Below, in pieces: positions 7,756 through 16,220 of a stretch of 64,000 bases of DNA. This DNA comes from Nonomuraea cavernae (GTDB lineage: Bacteria; Actinomycetota; Actinomycetes; Streptosporangiales; Streptosporangiaceae). The notes beneath the pieces are model-generated. The model was not told the DNA's origin. It worked only from the letters and a program-made list of their open reading frames with translations, and did no database searches. A program made the translations under genes and the position numbers. Where the stretch lies: contig NZ_BMNH01000003.1 in assembly GCF_014646355.1 (NCBI RefSeq), positions 62,001 to 126,000 on the forward strand, read 5' to 3'. Position 1 is the first letter of the stretch; each line of letters opens with the position of its first letter.

Positions 7756-8699
7756 TGAGCCGGTTGGGCCAGATGCGGCATTTAGGCCTGTTCGTAGCGA
7801 TCGGCCTGCTGGTGATCGTCGGCCTGATCACCAAACCGGACAACTTCGCCACCACGTCCAACGTGGTCAGCATGCTGTCGCTGGCCGCCACGATCGGCGT
7901 GATCACGGTCGGCGCCACGTTCGTGATCATCGGCGGTGGCATCGACCTGTCGGTGGGCGCCATCATGGCCCTCGCCTCGGTCTGGGCGACCACCCTGGCC
8001 ACGCAGGAGTTCGGGCCGTTCGTCATGGCGGTCTGCGCGATCCTGGTCGGCACGGGCGCGGGCCTGGTCAACGGGCTGCTCGTCGCCTACGGGCGGCTGG
8101 TGCCGTTCATCGCCACGCTGGCCATGCTCGTCGCCGCCCGCGGCCTGGCCCAGCGGATGTCCGACCGCAAGACCCAGCTCATCCAGACCGGCAACTCCGC
8201 CATCGTGGAGCTGTCGACCACGCGGCTGCTCGGCATCCCGCTGCTCGTCTACGTCTTCGCGCTGGTCGTGGTGCTCGGCTGGATCCTGCTCAACCGCACG
8301 ACGTTCGGCCGTCGCACGTACGCGGTCGGCGGCAACCCCGAGGCGGCCCGGCTCGCCGGCATCGACGTGCGCAGGCACACCATGCTGTTGTACGCGCTGT
8401 CGGGCCTGTGCTGCGGCATCGCCGCGATCCTCATCATGGCGCGCACCACGACCGGCTCGTCCACCCACGGCGACCTGTACGAGCTCGACGCCATAGCGGC
8501 CGTCATCATCGGCGGCACCCTGCTCACCGGCGGCCGGGGCACGATCATCGGCTCCATCCTCGGCCTGCTCATCTTCACGCTCATCACCAACCTGTTCATC
8601 CTCAACGGTCTCAACACCAGTGACCAGCTCATCGCCAAGGGCCTGATCATCGTCGTCGCCGTCCTCCTCCAGCGGCGGAACCTTAAGGAGATTCGATGA
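7755..8699 (+). CDS. Sugar ABC transporter permease (RbsC type)
   Basis: The 314-residue, strongly hydrophobic protein has 8-10 predicted membrane segments and the family signature 'GGGIDLSVGAIMALASV' near residues 57-73. 'GGNPEAARLAGIDVRR' is the cytoplasmic coupling region that contacts the ATPase. It ends in the GATGA that also starts the binding protein, so ATPase, permease and binding protein are translationally linked. Substrate class: pentose, hexose or cyclitol. Confidence 0.9.
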   Translation: MSRLGQMRHLGLFVAIGLLVIVGLITKPDNFATTSNVVSMLSLAATIGVITVGATFVIIGGGIDLSVGAIMALASVWATTLATQEFGPFVMAVCAILVGTGAGLVNGLLVAYGRLVPFIATLAMLVAARGLAQRMSDRKTQLIQTGNSAIVELSTTRLLGIPLLVYVFALVVVLGWILLNRTTFGRRTYAVGGNPEAARLAGIDVRRHTMLLYALSGLCCGIAAILIMARTTTGSSTHGDLYELDAIAAVIIGGTLLTGGRGTIIGSILGLLIFTLITNLFILNGLNTSDQLIAKGLIIVVAVLLQRRNLKEIR

Positions 8700-9739
8700 C
8701 CGAGAACGTCGCGCGCAGAGGTTTCCTCGTCGGCGGAGCCGTCCTGTTAGCCACGGGCTGCACCAGCAACGAGCCGGCCGCCGCCCCGAGCAGCGCCGCC
8801 GCGCCGGCCCCGGCTGCGAGCGGCAACGACCAGCCCGGCACGAAGGTGGTGATCGGCTTCTCCGCCCCGGCGGCCGACCACGGCTGGATCGCGGCCATCG
8901 CCAAGAACGCCGAGGCCACCGCGAAGCAGTACACAGACGTCGAGTTCCGGCCCGTCGACCCGACGAACGACATCAACCAGCAGATCTCCGCCGTCGAGTC
9001 GCTGATCGCGGCCAAGGTGGCCGCGCTGGTGATCCTGCCCAACGACGGCCAGCAGCTCAACCAGGTCGCCCTGCAGGCCACCGACGCGGGCATCCCGGTG
9101 ATCAACCTCGATCGCGTCTTCCCCGACAAGCTGGCCTACCGGACCTGGATCGGCGGCGACAACTACGGCATGGGCGTGGCCGCCGGCCACTACATCGGCG
9201 CCAAGCTCAAGGAGAAGGGCGTCTCCAATCCGGTCATCCTGGAGATCCAGGGCATCGCCACCCTGCCGCTGACGCAGGACCGCAGCAAGGGTTTCGCCGA
9301 CGCGCTCAAGACGTACGGCTTCAGCGTCACCGCCAAGCAGGACGCCAAGTTCACCGTCGAGACCGGCAACCAGGTGGCGGCCGGCCTGCTGCAGGCCCAC
9401 AAGAAGATCGACGCGCTCTGGAACCACGACGACGACCAGGGCGTCGGCGTGCTGGCCGCGATCAAGGAGGCGAACCGGAGCGAGTTCGTCATGGTCGGCG
9501 GCGCGGGCTCGCTGAACGCGATGAAGGAGATCCAGTCGGGCAGCTCGGTGCTGGAGGCGACGGTCACCTACAGCCCCACGATGGCCTCCTCGGCGATCAA
9601 ACTCGCCCGTCTGATCGCTCAGGGGAAGGGCATGAGTGACCTCGTGGAGAACCAAGTTCCGCAGTCGATCACCCTTGCGTCCGAGACCATCACCAAGGAG
9701 AACGTAGAGAAGTACCTGCCGCTCGGCTTCGAATCCTGA
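8696..9739 (+). CDS. Sugar ABC substrate-binding lipoprotein (periplasmic-binding type 1)
   Basis: The 347-residue protein has a twin-arginine signal (R7-R8) followed by a lipobox LATGC with Cys22, so it is probably a Tat-exported lipoprotein. After a short Ala/Pro/Ser linker comes a ribose-binding-protein fold with 'VVIGFSAPAADHGWIAAIAKN', 'LVILPNDGQQLNQVALQATDAGIPVINLDRVF' and 'WNHDDDQGVGVLAAIKEA'. The Asn/Asp pattern fits a sugar or polyol ligand. It captures the substrate for the importer encoded just upstream. The following gene starts 11 bp after the stop. Confidence 0.88.
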   Translation: MTENVARRGFLVGGAVLLATGCTSNEPAAAPSSAAAPAPAASGNDQPGTKVVIGFSAPAADHGWIAAIAKNAEATAKQYTDVEFRPVDPTNDINQQISAVESLIAAKVAALVILPNDGQQLNQVALQATDAGIPVINLDRVFPDKLAYRTWIGGDNYGMGVAAGHYIGAKLKEKGVSNPVILEIQGIATLPLTQDRSKGFADALKTYGFSVTAKQDAKFTVETGNQVAAGLLQAHKKIDALWNHDDDQGVGVLAAIKEANRSEFVMVGGAGSLNAMKEIQSGSSVLEATVTYSPTMASSAIKLARLIAQGKGMSDLVENQVPQSITLASETITKENVEKYLPLGFES

Positions 9740-9750
9740 TCGGGGGCCGC

Positions 9751-10908
9751 ATGTCAGAAAGAACCACCGTCGGCGTGGGCATGGTGGGCTACGCGTTCAT
9801 GGGCCGGGTCCACTCCCAGGCCTGGCGCAACGCGGGGGCCTTCTTCGACCTGCCGCTGGCGCCGCGGATGGCGGTGCTGGCCGGCAGGTCGAAGGAGCGC
9901 ACGTCGGCCGCCGCCGCCCGCCTCGGCTGGGCCGACGTCGAGACCGACTGGAGAGAGCTGGTCCGGCGCGACGACGTGCAGATCGTCGACATCTGCACCC
10001 CGGGCGACTCCCACGCCGAGATCGCCATCGCGGCGCTGCGCGCCGGCAAGCACGTGCTCTGCGAGAAGCCGCTGGCCAACACCGTCGCCGAGGCCGAGGC
10101 CATGGTCGAGGCGGCGGCCGGGGCGCCGGGCCGGGCGATGGTCGCGTTCAACTACCGGCGGGTTCCCGCGATCGCGCTGGCCCGCCGGCTGGTCGAGGAG
10201 GGCCGGCTCGGCGAGATCCGGCACGTACGCGCCCAGTACCTGCAGGACTGGATCGTCGACCCCGAGTTCCCCCTCGTGTGGCGGCTGCAGAAGGACAAGG
10301 CGGGGTCGGGCGCGCTCGGCGACATCGGGGCGCACATCATCGACACCGCCCAGTTCGTCACCGGCCAGCACGTGGTGGGCGTCTCGGCGCTGACCGAGAC
10401 GTTCGTGAAGGAACGCCCGCTGCCGGAGTCGTCGGCCGGGTTGAGCGGCTCGGGCGGCGGCTCGGCCACGGGCCCGGTCACGGTCGACGACGCGGCGCTG
10501 TTCATCGGGCGGCTCTCCGGCGGCGCGCTGGCCTCCTTCGAGGCCACCCGGTTCGCCACCGGCCGCAAGAACGCGCTGCGCATCGAGATCAACGGCTCGC
10601 TCGGCAGCCTCGCCTTCGACTTCGAGGCGATGAACGAGCTGTGGGTCAGCGAAGGAGGCGGTGGCTTCACCCGGATCCTCGTCACCGAGCCCGACCACCC
10701 GTACGTGGGCGCCTGGTGGCCGCCGGGGCACGGCCTCGGTTACGAGCACACCTTCACCCACGAGATCAAGGACTTCCTGGAGGCGATCGCCGAGGGCGCC
10801 GACCCGTCACCGTCGTTCGCCGACGGGCTGCGGGTGCAGCGGGTGCTCGCGGCGGTCGAGCGCAGCGCGGCTGACTCCAGCCGCTACACAGTCGTGGAGG
10901 AGACATGA
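9751..10908 (+). CDS. Gfo/Idh/MocA family oxidoreductase
   Basis: The 385-residue enzyme has an N-terminal Rossmann motif '[15 protein letters not shown]', the conserved '[16 protein letters not shown]' near residue 108 and a C-terminal GFO/IDH/MocA substrate domain with '[17 protein letters not shown]'. Family members oxidise or epimerise sugars and cyclitols with NAD(P). Its place between a sugar importer and a TIM-barrel isomerase suggests the first catabolic step on the imported compound, for example an inositol or a modified sugar. Coupled to the next gene by ATGA at 10905. Confidence 0.87.
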   Translation: MSERTTVGVGMVGYAFMGRVHSQAWRNAGAFFDLPLAPRMAVLAGRSKERTSAAAARLGWADVETDWRELVRRDDVQIVDICTPGDSHAEIAIAALRAGKHVLCEKPLANTVAEAEAMVEAAAGAPGRAMVAFNYRRVPAIALARRLVEEGRLGEIRHVRAQYLQDWIVDPEFPLVWRLQKDKAGSGALGDIGAHIIDTAQFVTGQHVVGVSALTETFVKERPLPESSAGLSGSGGGSATGPVTVDDAALFIGRLSGGALASFEATRFATGRKNALRIEINGSLGSLAFDFEAMNELWVSEGGGGFTRILVTEPDHPYVGAWWPPGHGLGYEHTFTHEIKDFLEAIAEGADPSPSFADGLRVQRVLAAVERSAADSSRYTVVEET

Positions 10909-11909
10909 GACCGGTCACGTTGTTCACCGGCCAGTGGGCCGACCTGCCGTTCGAGGAGGTGTGCCGGCTGGCGGCCGAGTGGGGCTACGACGGCCTGGAG
11001 ATCGCCTGCTCGGGCGACCACTTCGACGTGGCGCAGGCCGTGGCCGACCCGTCGTACGTCGAGCGGAAGCACGCCCAGCTCGACAAGCACGGCCTCAAGG
11101 TGTGGACCATCTCCAACCACCTGGTGGGCCAGGCCGTCTGCGACCACCCCATCGACGAGCGGCACCGGGCCATCCTCCCGGCGCGCATCTGGGGGTCGGG
11201 CGATCCCGAGTCCGTGCGCCAGGCCGCGGCCGAGGACATGAAGGACACCGCGCGGGCCGCGGCCCTGCTGGGCGTCGACACCGTCGTGGGTTTCACCGGC
11301 TCGTCGATCTGGCACACGGTGGCCATGTTCCCGCCGGTGCCCGCGTCGATGGTGGAGGCCGGCTACCAGGACTTCGCCGACCGGTGGAACCCGATCCTCG
11401 ACGTGTTCGACGAGGTGGGCGTGCGGTTCGCGCACGAGATCCACCCGAGCGAGATCGCCTACGACTACGTGACCACGCAGCGCACCCTGGAGGCGATCGG
11501 CCACCGACCGGCCTTCGGCCTCAACTGGGACCCGTCGCACATGGTCTGGCAGGACCTGGACCCGGTGGCGTTCATCCTCGACTTCGCCGACCGGATCTAC
11601 CACGTCGACTGCAAGGACACCCGTGTGCGGGTCGGCGACGGCCGCCGCGGACGGCTGTCCTCGCACCTGCCGTGGGCCGACCTGCGGCGCGGCTGGGACT
11701 TCGTGTCCACCGGCCGGGGCGACGTGCCGTGGGAGGACTGCTTCCGGGCGCTCAACTCGATCGGCTACACGGGCCCGATCTCCATCGAGTGGGAGGATGC
11801 GGGCATGGACCGGCTCGACGGGGCCAGGGAGGCGCTCGGCTTCATCCGCAAGCTCAACTCCATCACCCCGCCGACCACCGCGTTCGACGCCGCCTTCTCC
11901 ACCACCTGA
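10905..11909 (+). CDS. Sugar phosphate isomerase/epimerase-like TIM-barrel protein
   Basis: The 334-residue AP-endonuclease-2/IolE-IolI-type barrel shows the divalent-metal ligand pattern: '[13 protein letters not shown]', '[13 protein letters not shown]', 'YHVDCKD' and '[11 protein letters not shown]'. It is the last gene of the ROK/ABC/oxidoreductase operon and probably isomerises or dehydrates the oxidised sugar or cyclitol. The exact substrate cannot be read from sequence. No terminator is clear downstream; a gene-free stretch of about 420 bp follows. Confidence 0.85.
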   Translation: MRPVTLFTGQWADLPFEEVCRLAAEWGYDGLEIACSGDHFDVAQAVADPSYVERKHAQLDKHGLKVWTISNHLVGQAVCDHPIDERHRAILPARIWGSGDPESVRQAAAEDMKDTARAAALLGVDTVVGFTGSSIWHTVAMFPPVPASMVEAGYQDFADRWNPILDVFDEVGVRFAHEIHPSEIAYDYVTTQRTLEAIGHRPAFGLNWDPSHMVWQDLDPVAFILDFADRIYHVDCKDTRVRVGDGRRGRLSSHLPWADLRRGWDFVSTGRGDVPWEDCFRALNSIGYTGPISIEWEDAGMDRLDGAREALGFIRKLNSITPPTTAFDAAFSTT

Positions 11910-11936
11910 TCCCGGGGCCTCCCTGCGTGTAGCAAT

Positions 11937-12091
11937 ATGTCCGGATTCTGTGACATGGCGCGTTGAGGGGCTGGTGGAGGGGCTGTGCCGCCGTAATTTA
12001 TGTACGAATTTCGTGACATAAGTTTGTCGCCGGCTGCAGTGAGGGCAGTCGGCGACCATTCTGTCCGGCTTATGTCCCGATTTTGTGACAT
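11937..12091. repeat. Three copies of a 20-bp ATGTC-N10-GACAT dyad
   Basis: Copies lie at 11937-11956, 12000-12019 (first arm ATGTA) and 12072-12091. The inner ten bases are also conserved in type (CGGATTCTGT, CGAATTTCGT, CCGATTTTGT), giving an oriented motif ending in TGTGACAT. Spacing between copies is 63 and 72 bp. They lie in the gap before the peptide importer operon. They could be operators for that operon or remnants of the repeated end of a mobile element. Confidence 0.7.
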
Positions 12092-12336
12092 AGCCGACCG
12101 ATAGCGATAAAGGGGTGTTTATGCAGGTCAGTGGCCCTATTGGCCAAGCAGGGTAAGGCTGGTTACCTGACTGTTACGACCGACTGTTGTCGGTCGTAAC
12201 TCTTTGTCCGATATTCTCCGATTCGCTAGTCATCCTCGCGTCAAGTGGCTTTCCGCTGACGTGAAGGTGGCTTTTCTGCTGTGAGGGCTGTCTTCCCGGC
12301 GTGGCCTCGGCCCTCGTTCAGCGCGAACGGAGGGTG
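12092..12336. other. Gene-free upstream region of the peptide importer operon
   Basis: Apart from a 12-bp perfect hairpin at 12173-12200 and a TTGGCCAA-like piece near 12139, I see no coding signal. The stretch is more AT-rich than its surroundings and presumably holds the promoter of the operon starting at 12337. Confidence 0.5.
12173..12200. terminator. Perfect 12-bp hairpin with 4-base loop
   Basis: GTTACGACCGAC (12173-12184), loop TGTT, GTCGGTCGTAAC (12189-12200), followed by TCTTTG. It could be a terminator for the upstream operon or a long operator; the weak T-tail leaves this open. Confidence 0.5.
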
Positions 12337-13314
12337 ATGGGCAGGTACCTGCTACGCAGGTTCGCGACCAATGCGATCTTGGTCATGATCGCGGCCAGCC
12401 TGGCGTACATGCTGGCCGCGACCACGATGAACCCTCGCGGCGCGTACGAGGGGCGCCAACCCCCGGTCGCCGAGGCTGTCGTCGACGCGACACTCGACGA
12501 GTACAACCTCAACGACAAGACCCCCGTGTTCCAGCGGTACGTGACCTGGGCCTCGGGCGTCGTCACCGGAGACTTCGGCAGGACCTGGAACGGCGGCTCG
12601 GTCAACGAGGAGATGGGCCGGCGGATCGGGGTCAGCCTCCGGTTGCTGTTCATCGGCACCGTCGTGGGCTTCGTCCTCGGCGTGGGGCTGGGCGCCTACT
12701 CCGCCGTCAGGCAGTACAGGTTCAGCGACCGCCTGATCGGGGTCGGCTCCTTCGTGATCATGGCGATCCCGGTGTTCGTGCTGGCCACGCTGCTCGCGAT
12801 CGCCACCTACAGCCTGAACCGCGGGCTGGGGTTCACGCTGATCGAGTACACAGGGGAGTACAACCCCAAGCTGTCCGGCTGGGACCAGTTCTTCAACCGG
12901 CTGAACCACCTGATCCTGCCGACCATCTCGCTCAGCCTCGGCTCGATCGCCTTCTACAGCCGCATCCAGCGCAACATGATGCTCGACGTGCTGAACCAGG
13001 ACTTCGTCCGGACGGCGATGGCCAAGGGGCTCCGGCGCAGGACCGCGCTGTTCAAGCACGCGCTCCGCACCGCGCTGATCCCGGCGGCCACGTACTTCGC
13101 CTTCGCGTTCGGCACGATGCTCACCGGCGCCACCTTCACCGAGAAGATCTTCGCCTGGCACGGCATGGGTGCCTGGCTGGTCGACTCGATCAACCAGAAC
13201 GACGTCAACGCCGTCGCCGCGGTGAGTCTCTTCGCCTCCCTTTGCGTCCTGGTCGCCTCCTTCCTGTCGGACCTGCTCGTGGCGGCCCTCGATCCTCGAG
13301 TGCGGGTGAACTAG
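12337..13314 (+). CDS. Oligopeptide-type ABC transporter permease (DppB/OppB)
   Basis: The 325-residue protein starts 'MGRYLLRRFATNA', typical for DppB-type permeases, and has about six membrane segments. The coupling motif is near residues 220-250 ('RTAMAKGLRRRTALFKHALRTALIP'). GGAGG ends 3 bases before the ATG at 12337; an in-frame GTG at 12301 would add 12 residues and cannot be excluded. It forms the membrane channel with the DppC-type protein that follows with no gap. The long extracytoplasmic loop after TM1 (about residues 30-95) is normal for the class. Confidence 0.88.
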   Translation: MGRYLLRRFATNAILVMIAASLAYMLAATTMNPRGAYEGRQPPVAEAVVDATLDEYNLNDKTPVFQRYVTWASGVVTGDFGRTWNGGSVNEEMGRRIGVSLRLLFIGTVVGFVLGVGLGAYSAVRQYRFSDRLIGVGSFVIMAIPVFVLATLLAIATYSLNRGLGFTLIEYTGEYNPKLSGWDQFFNRLNHLILPTISLSLGSIAFYSRIQRNMMLDVLNQDFVRTAMAKGLRRRTALFKHALRTALIPAATYFAFAFGTMLTGATFTEKIFAWHGMGAWLVDSINQNDVNAVAAVSLFASLCVLVASFLSDLLVAALDPRVRVN

Positions 13315-14154
13315 GTGCGTTCGAAAGTTGTACTCGGCCGACTGCTGCGTAACAAGCAGGCCCGCTATGGCTGCATTGCCCTGATCCTGCTGGTGGCACT
13401 GGCCTACATCGGCCCGTTCATCGGCGCGTACGAGTGGACGGACAAGGACTTCCGGGCCTTCCTCTCGGCTCCCTCGGCCGACCACTGGTGGGGGACCACC
13501 TCGATCGGCCAGGACATGTACGCGGTCACGCTGCGCGGCATGCAGAAGTCGATCATCATCGGACTGCTGGTGGCGCTCATCTCCACCGCCCTCGCGGCGG
13601 TGGTGGGCGCGTTCGCCGGATATTTCGGCGGCCGGATCGACCGGCTCCTCATGTGGGGCGTCGACCTGCTGCTCGTGCTCCCCAGCTTCCTGATCATCGC
13701 GATCATCTCGCCGAGGCTGAAAGGCGGCTCCTGGCTCTGGTTCGTGGTGCTGCTCGCGGCGTTCGCCTGGATGATCACCTCCAGGGTGGTGCGCAGCATG
13801 ACGCTCTCGCTGCGCGAGCGGGAGTACGTCCTGGCCGCCGTCTACATGGGCATCCCGCGCTGGAAGATCATCTTCCGGCACATCCTGCCGAACCTGTCCT
13901 CACTGCTGATCATCGACGCGACCCTCAACGTCAGCGGCGCGGTCATCGGTGAGGCGGCGCTCTCGTTCTTCGGCTTCGGCATCCAGCCGCCCGACGTCTC
14001 GCTCGGCACGCTGATCGCGGAGGGATCCCGCAACGCCACCGGCTACCCGTGGCTGTTCGCGTTCCCGGCCGGTCTGCTGGTGGTCCTGGTGCTGAGCATC
14101 AACCTGATCGGCGACGGACTGCGTGACGCACTCGACCCCGGGAGCAACTCGTGA
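13315..14154 (+). CDS. Oligopeptide-type ABC transporter permease (DppC/OppC)
   Basis: The 279-residue protein starts with GTG directly after the DppB stop. It has an N-terminal TM, a loop with 'HWWGTTSIGQDMYA' (the OppC 'GTD..G.D' region), a transport domain and the coupling helix 'REREYVLAAVYMGIPRWKIIFRHILPN'. 'GEAALSFFGFGIQPPDVSLGTLI' is the classical C-terminal DppC signature. Its stop overlaps the GTG start of the ATPase (GTGA at 14151). Confidence 0.9.
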   Translation: MRSKVVLGRLLRNKQARYGCIALILLVALAYIGPFIGAYEWTDKDFRAFLSAPSADHWWGTTSIGQDMYAVTLRGMQKSIIIGLLVALISTALAAVVGAFAGYFGGRIDRLLMWGVDLLLVLPSFLIIAIISPRLKGGSWLWFVVLLAAFAWMITSRVVRSMTLSLREREYVLAAVYMGIPRWKIIFRHILPNLSSLLIIDATLNVSGAVIGEAALSFFGFGIQPPDVSLGTLIAEGSRNATGYPWLFAFPAGLLVVLVLSINLIGDGLRDALDPGSNS

Positions 14155-16220
14155 GCATCTTGGAGGTCCGCGACCTCACCGTCACCTTCCCCGGCGACAT
14201 CCAGGCCGTGCGCGGGGTGAGCTACGAGGTCTCGCGCGGCGAGGTCCTCGGCATCGTCGGCGAGTCGGGCTCGGGCAAGTCCGTGACGTCACTCGCCGTC
14301 ATGGGCCTGCTGCCGCAGAACGCCGAGGTCAGCGGCTCGGTCATGCTGCACGGCCAGGAACTGGTCGGGGTCGACGAGAGCGAGCTGACCAGGGTCCGCG
14401 GCAAGTCGATCAGCATGATCTTCCAGGACCCGCTGTCGGCGTTCACCCCCGTCTACACCATCGGCGACCAGATCGCCGAGGCCGTCCGCGTCCATCAGAA
14501 GCTCGGCAAGGACAAGGCCGCCCAGCGCGCCGTCGAGCTGCTCGACCTGGTCGGCATCCCGCACCCGAACGTGCGGGCCAAGGCCTTCCCGCACGAGTTC
14601 TCCGGCGGCATGCGGCAGCGCGCGATGATCGCGATGGCCATCGCCAACGACCCCGACCTGCTGATCTGCGATGAGCCGACCACCGCGCTGGACGTGACCA
14701 TCCAGGCCCAGGTGCTCGAGGTGCTGAAGACCGCGCAGCGGGAGACGGGCGCCGGCATCGTGATGATCACCCACGATCTGGGGGTCATCGCGGGCATGGC
14801 CGACCGGGTGCTCGTCATGTACGCGGGCAAGCCGGTCGAACAGGGGGCCGTGGACGACATCTACTACCGGCCGCGGATGCCGTACACGATGGGGCTGCTG
14901 GCGTCGATCCCCCGGATCGACGGCGCGGAGGGGCCGCTGGTCCCGATCGAGGGGACCCCGCCCTCTCCGGCGGCGCTGCCGCCGGGCTGCCCGTTCGCGC
15001 CGCGCTGCCCGATGCGGATCGACGTGTGCGAGGAGGAGGAGCCGCCGCTGGTCGCGATCGGCGGCGGCCGTCAGGTGGCCTGCCTCCGTTCGAACGAGAT
15101 CGAGTACAAGGGCCTGACGGGCGAGGACGTGTTCCCGGTCCCGGACATCCCGCCGAGCGAGGTGGTGCGCGTGCCGCGCGACGAGCGCGCCACCGTGCTG
15201 GAGCTCACCGACCTCGTCCGGCACTTCCCGCTCATGAAGGGCGCGGTGTTCAAGCGCCGGGTCGGCACCGTGCACGCGGTCGACGGCATCAGCTTCGACA
15301 TCGCGGAGGGCGAGACGCTGGCCCTGGTCGGCGAGTCCGGCTGCGGCAAGACGACCACGCTGCAGCAGATCATGCAGCTGGCGGCCCCGCAGAGCGGCCG
15401 CGTCGTCGTGCTCGGCAGGGACAGCGCCCAGCTGGACAGGTCGGCGCGCAAGGCGCTCCGCGCCGACCTGCAGATCGTCTTCCAGGACCCGATGGCCGCG
15501 CTCGACCCACGCATGCCGGTGGGCGACATCATCGCCGAACCGCTGCGCGCCCACGGTCACACGAACGTGAAGGGGCGCGTCGCCGAGCTGCTCGAACTGG
15601 TCGGGCTGGCGCCGGAGTACGCCGCGCGCTACCCGCAGCACTTCTCCGGCGGCCAGCGCCAGCGCATCGGCATCGCCCGGGCGCTCGCGCTGGACCCCAA
15701 GCTCCTCGTGCTCGACGAGCCGGTCTCCGCGCTCGACGTCTCCATCCAGGCCGGTGTCGTCAACCTGCTGGAGGAGCTGAAGAACACCCTGGGGCTGTCG
15801 TACCTGTTCGTGGCGCACGACCTGGCGGTGGTCAGGCACCTCGCCGACCGGGTCGCGGTCATGTACCTCGGCCGCATCGCCGAGATCGGCGCCGTCGAGA
15901 ACGTCTACGACCGTCCCGCGCACCCCTACACCCAGGCGCTGCTGTCGGCGATCCCGCTGCCCGACCCCGAGATGGAACGGACCCGCAAGCGGATCCTGCT
16001 CGAAGGCGACCTGCCCAGCCCGGCCGATCCCCCATCGGGATGCCGGTTCCGCACCCGCTGCCCCAAGTTCGCCCGCCTCGGCGAGGCCGAGCGGCAGCGC
16101 TGCGTGGACGAAGAGCCCAGAGTTGACCGGCTCGCGAACGCCGTGGACCACGGCGCCGCCTGCCACTACGCGGAGCAGATCGAGGTCATCCCGGCCTCGG
16201 AAGACCAGGAGGAAAAGTGA
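14151..16220 (+). CDS. Fused DppD-DppF-type oligopeptide ABC ATPase
   Basis: This 689-residue single polypeptide carries two complete ATPase units. NBD1 has Walker A GESGSGKS (37-44), 'SGGMRQRA' and 'LLICDEPTTALD', then the oligopeptide cysteine motif 'PPGCPFAPRCP'. NBD2 (from about residue 345) has 'GESGCGKT', 'SGGQRQRIGIARALAL', 'LLVLDEPVSALD', then 'PSGCRFRTRCP'. In classical operons these are two genes; the fusion fixes a 1:1 ratio. Both halves keep all ATPase motifs, so both should hydrolyse ATP. It overlaps the binding protein by GTGA at 16217. Confidence 0.92.
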   Translation: MSILEVRDLTVTFPGDIQAVRGVSYEVSRGEVLGIVGESGSGKSVTSLAVMGLLPQNAEVSGSVMLHGQELVGVDESELTRVRGKSISMIFQDPLSAFTPVYTIGDQIAEAVRVHQKLGKDKAAQRAVELLDLVGIPHPNVRAKAFPHEFSGGMRQRAMIAMAIANDPDLLICDEPTTALDVTIQAQVLEVLKTAQRETGAGIVMITHDLGVIAGMADRVLVMYAGKPVEQGAVDDIYYRPRMPYTMGLLASIPRIDGAEGPLVPIEGTPPSPAALPPGCPFAPRCPMRIDVCEEEEPPLVAIGGGRQVACLRSNEIEYKGLTGEDVFPVPDIPPSEVVRVPRDERATVLELTDLVRHFPLMKGAVFKRRVGTVHAVDGISFDIAEGETLALVGESGCGKTTTLQQIMQLAAPQSGRVVVLGRDSAQLDRSARKALRADLQIVFQDPMAALDPRMPVGDIIAEPLRAHGHTNVKGRVAELLELVGLAPEYAARYPQHFSGGQRQRIGIARALALDPKLLVLDEPVSALDVSIQAGVVNLLEELKNTLGLSYLFVAHDLAVVRHLADRVAVMYLGRIAEIGAVENVYDRPAHPYTQALLSAIPLPDPEMERTRKRILLEGDLPSPADPPSGCRFRTRCPKFARLGEAERQRCVDEEPRVDRLANAVDHGAACHYAEQIEVIPASEDQEEK

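Noticed and set aside
12301..12336. GTG at 12301 as start of the DppB-type permease
   Set aside because: No Shine-Dalgarno before it, and the family N-terminus begins at the ATG 12337, which has GGAGG upstream.
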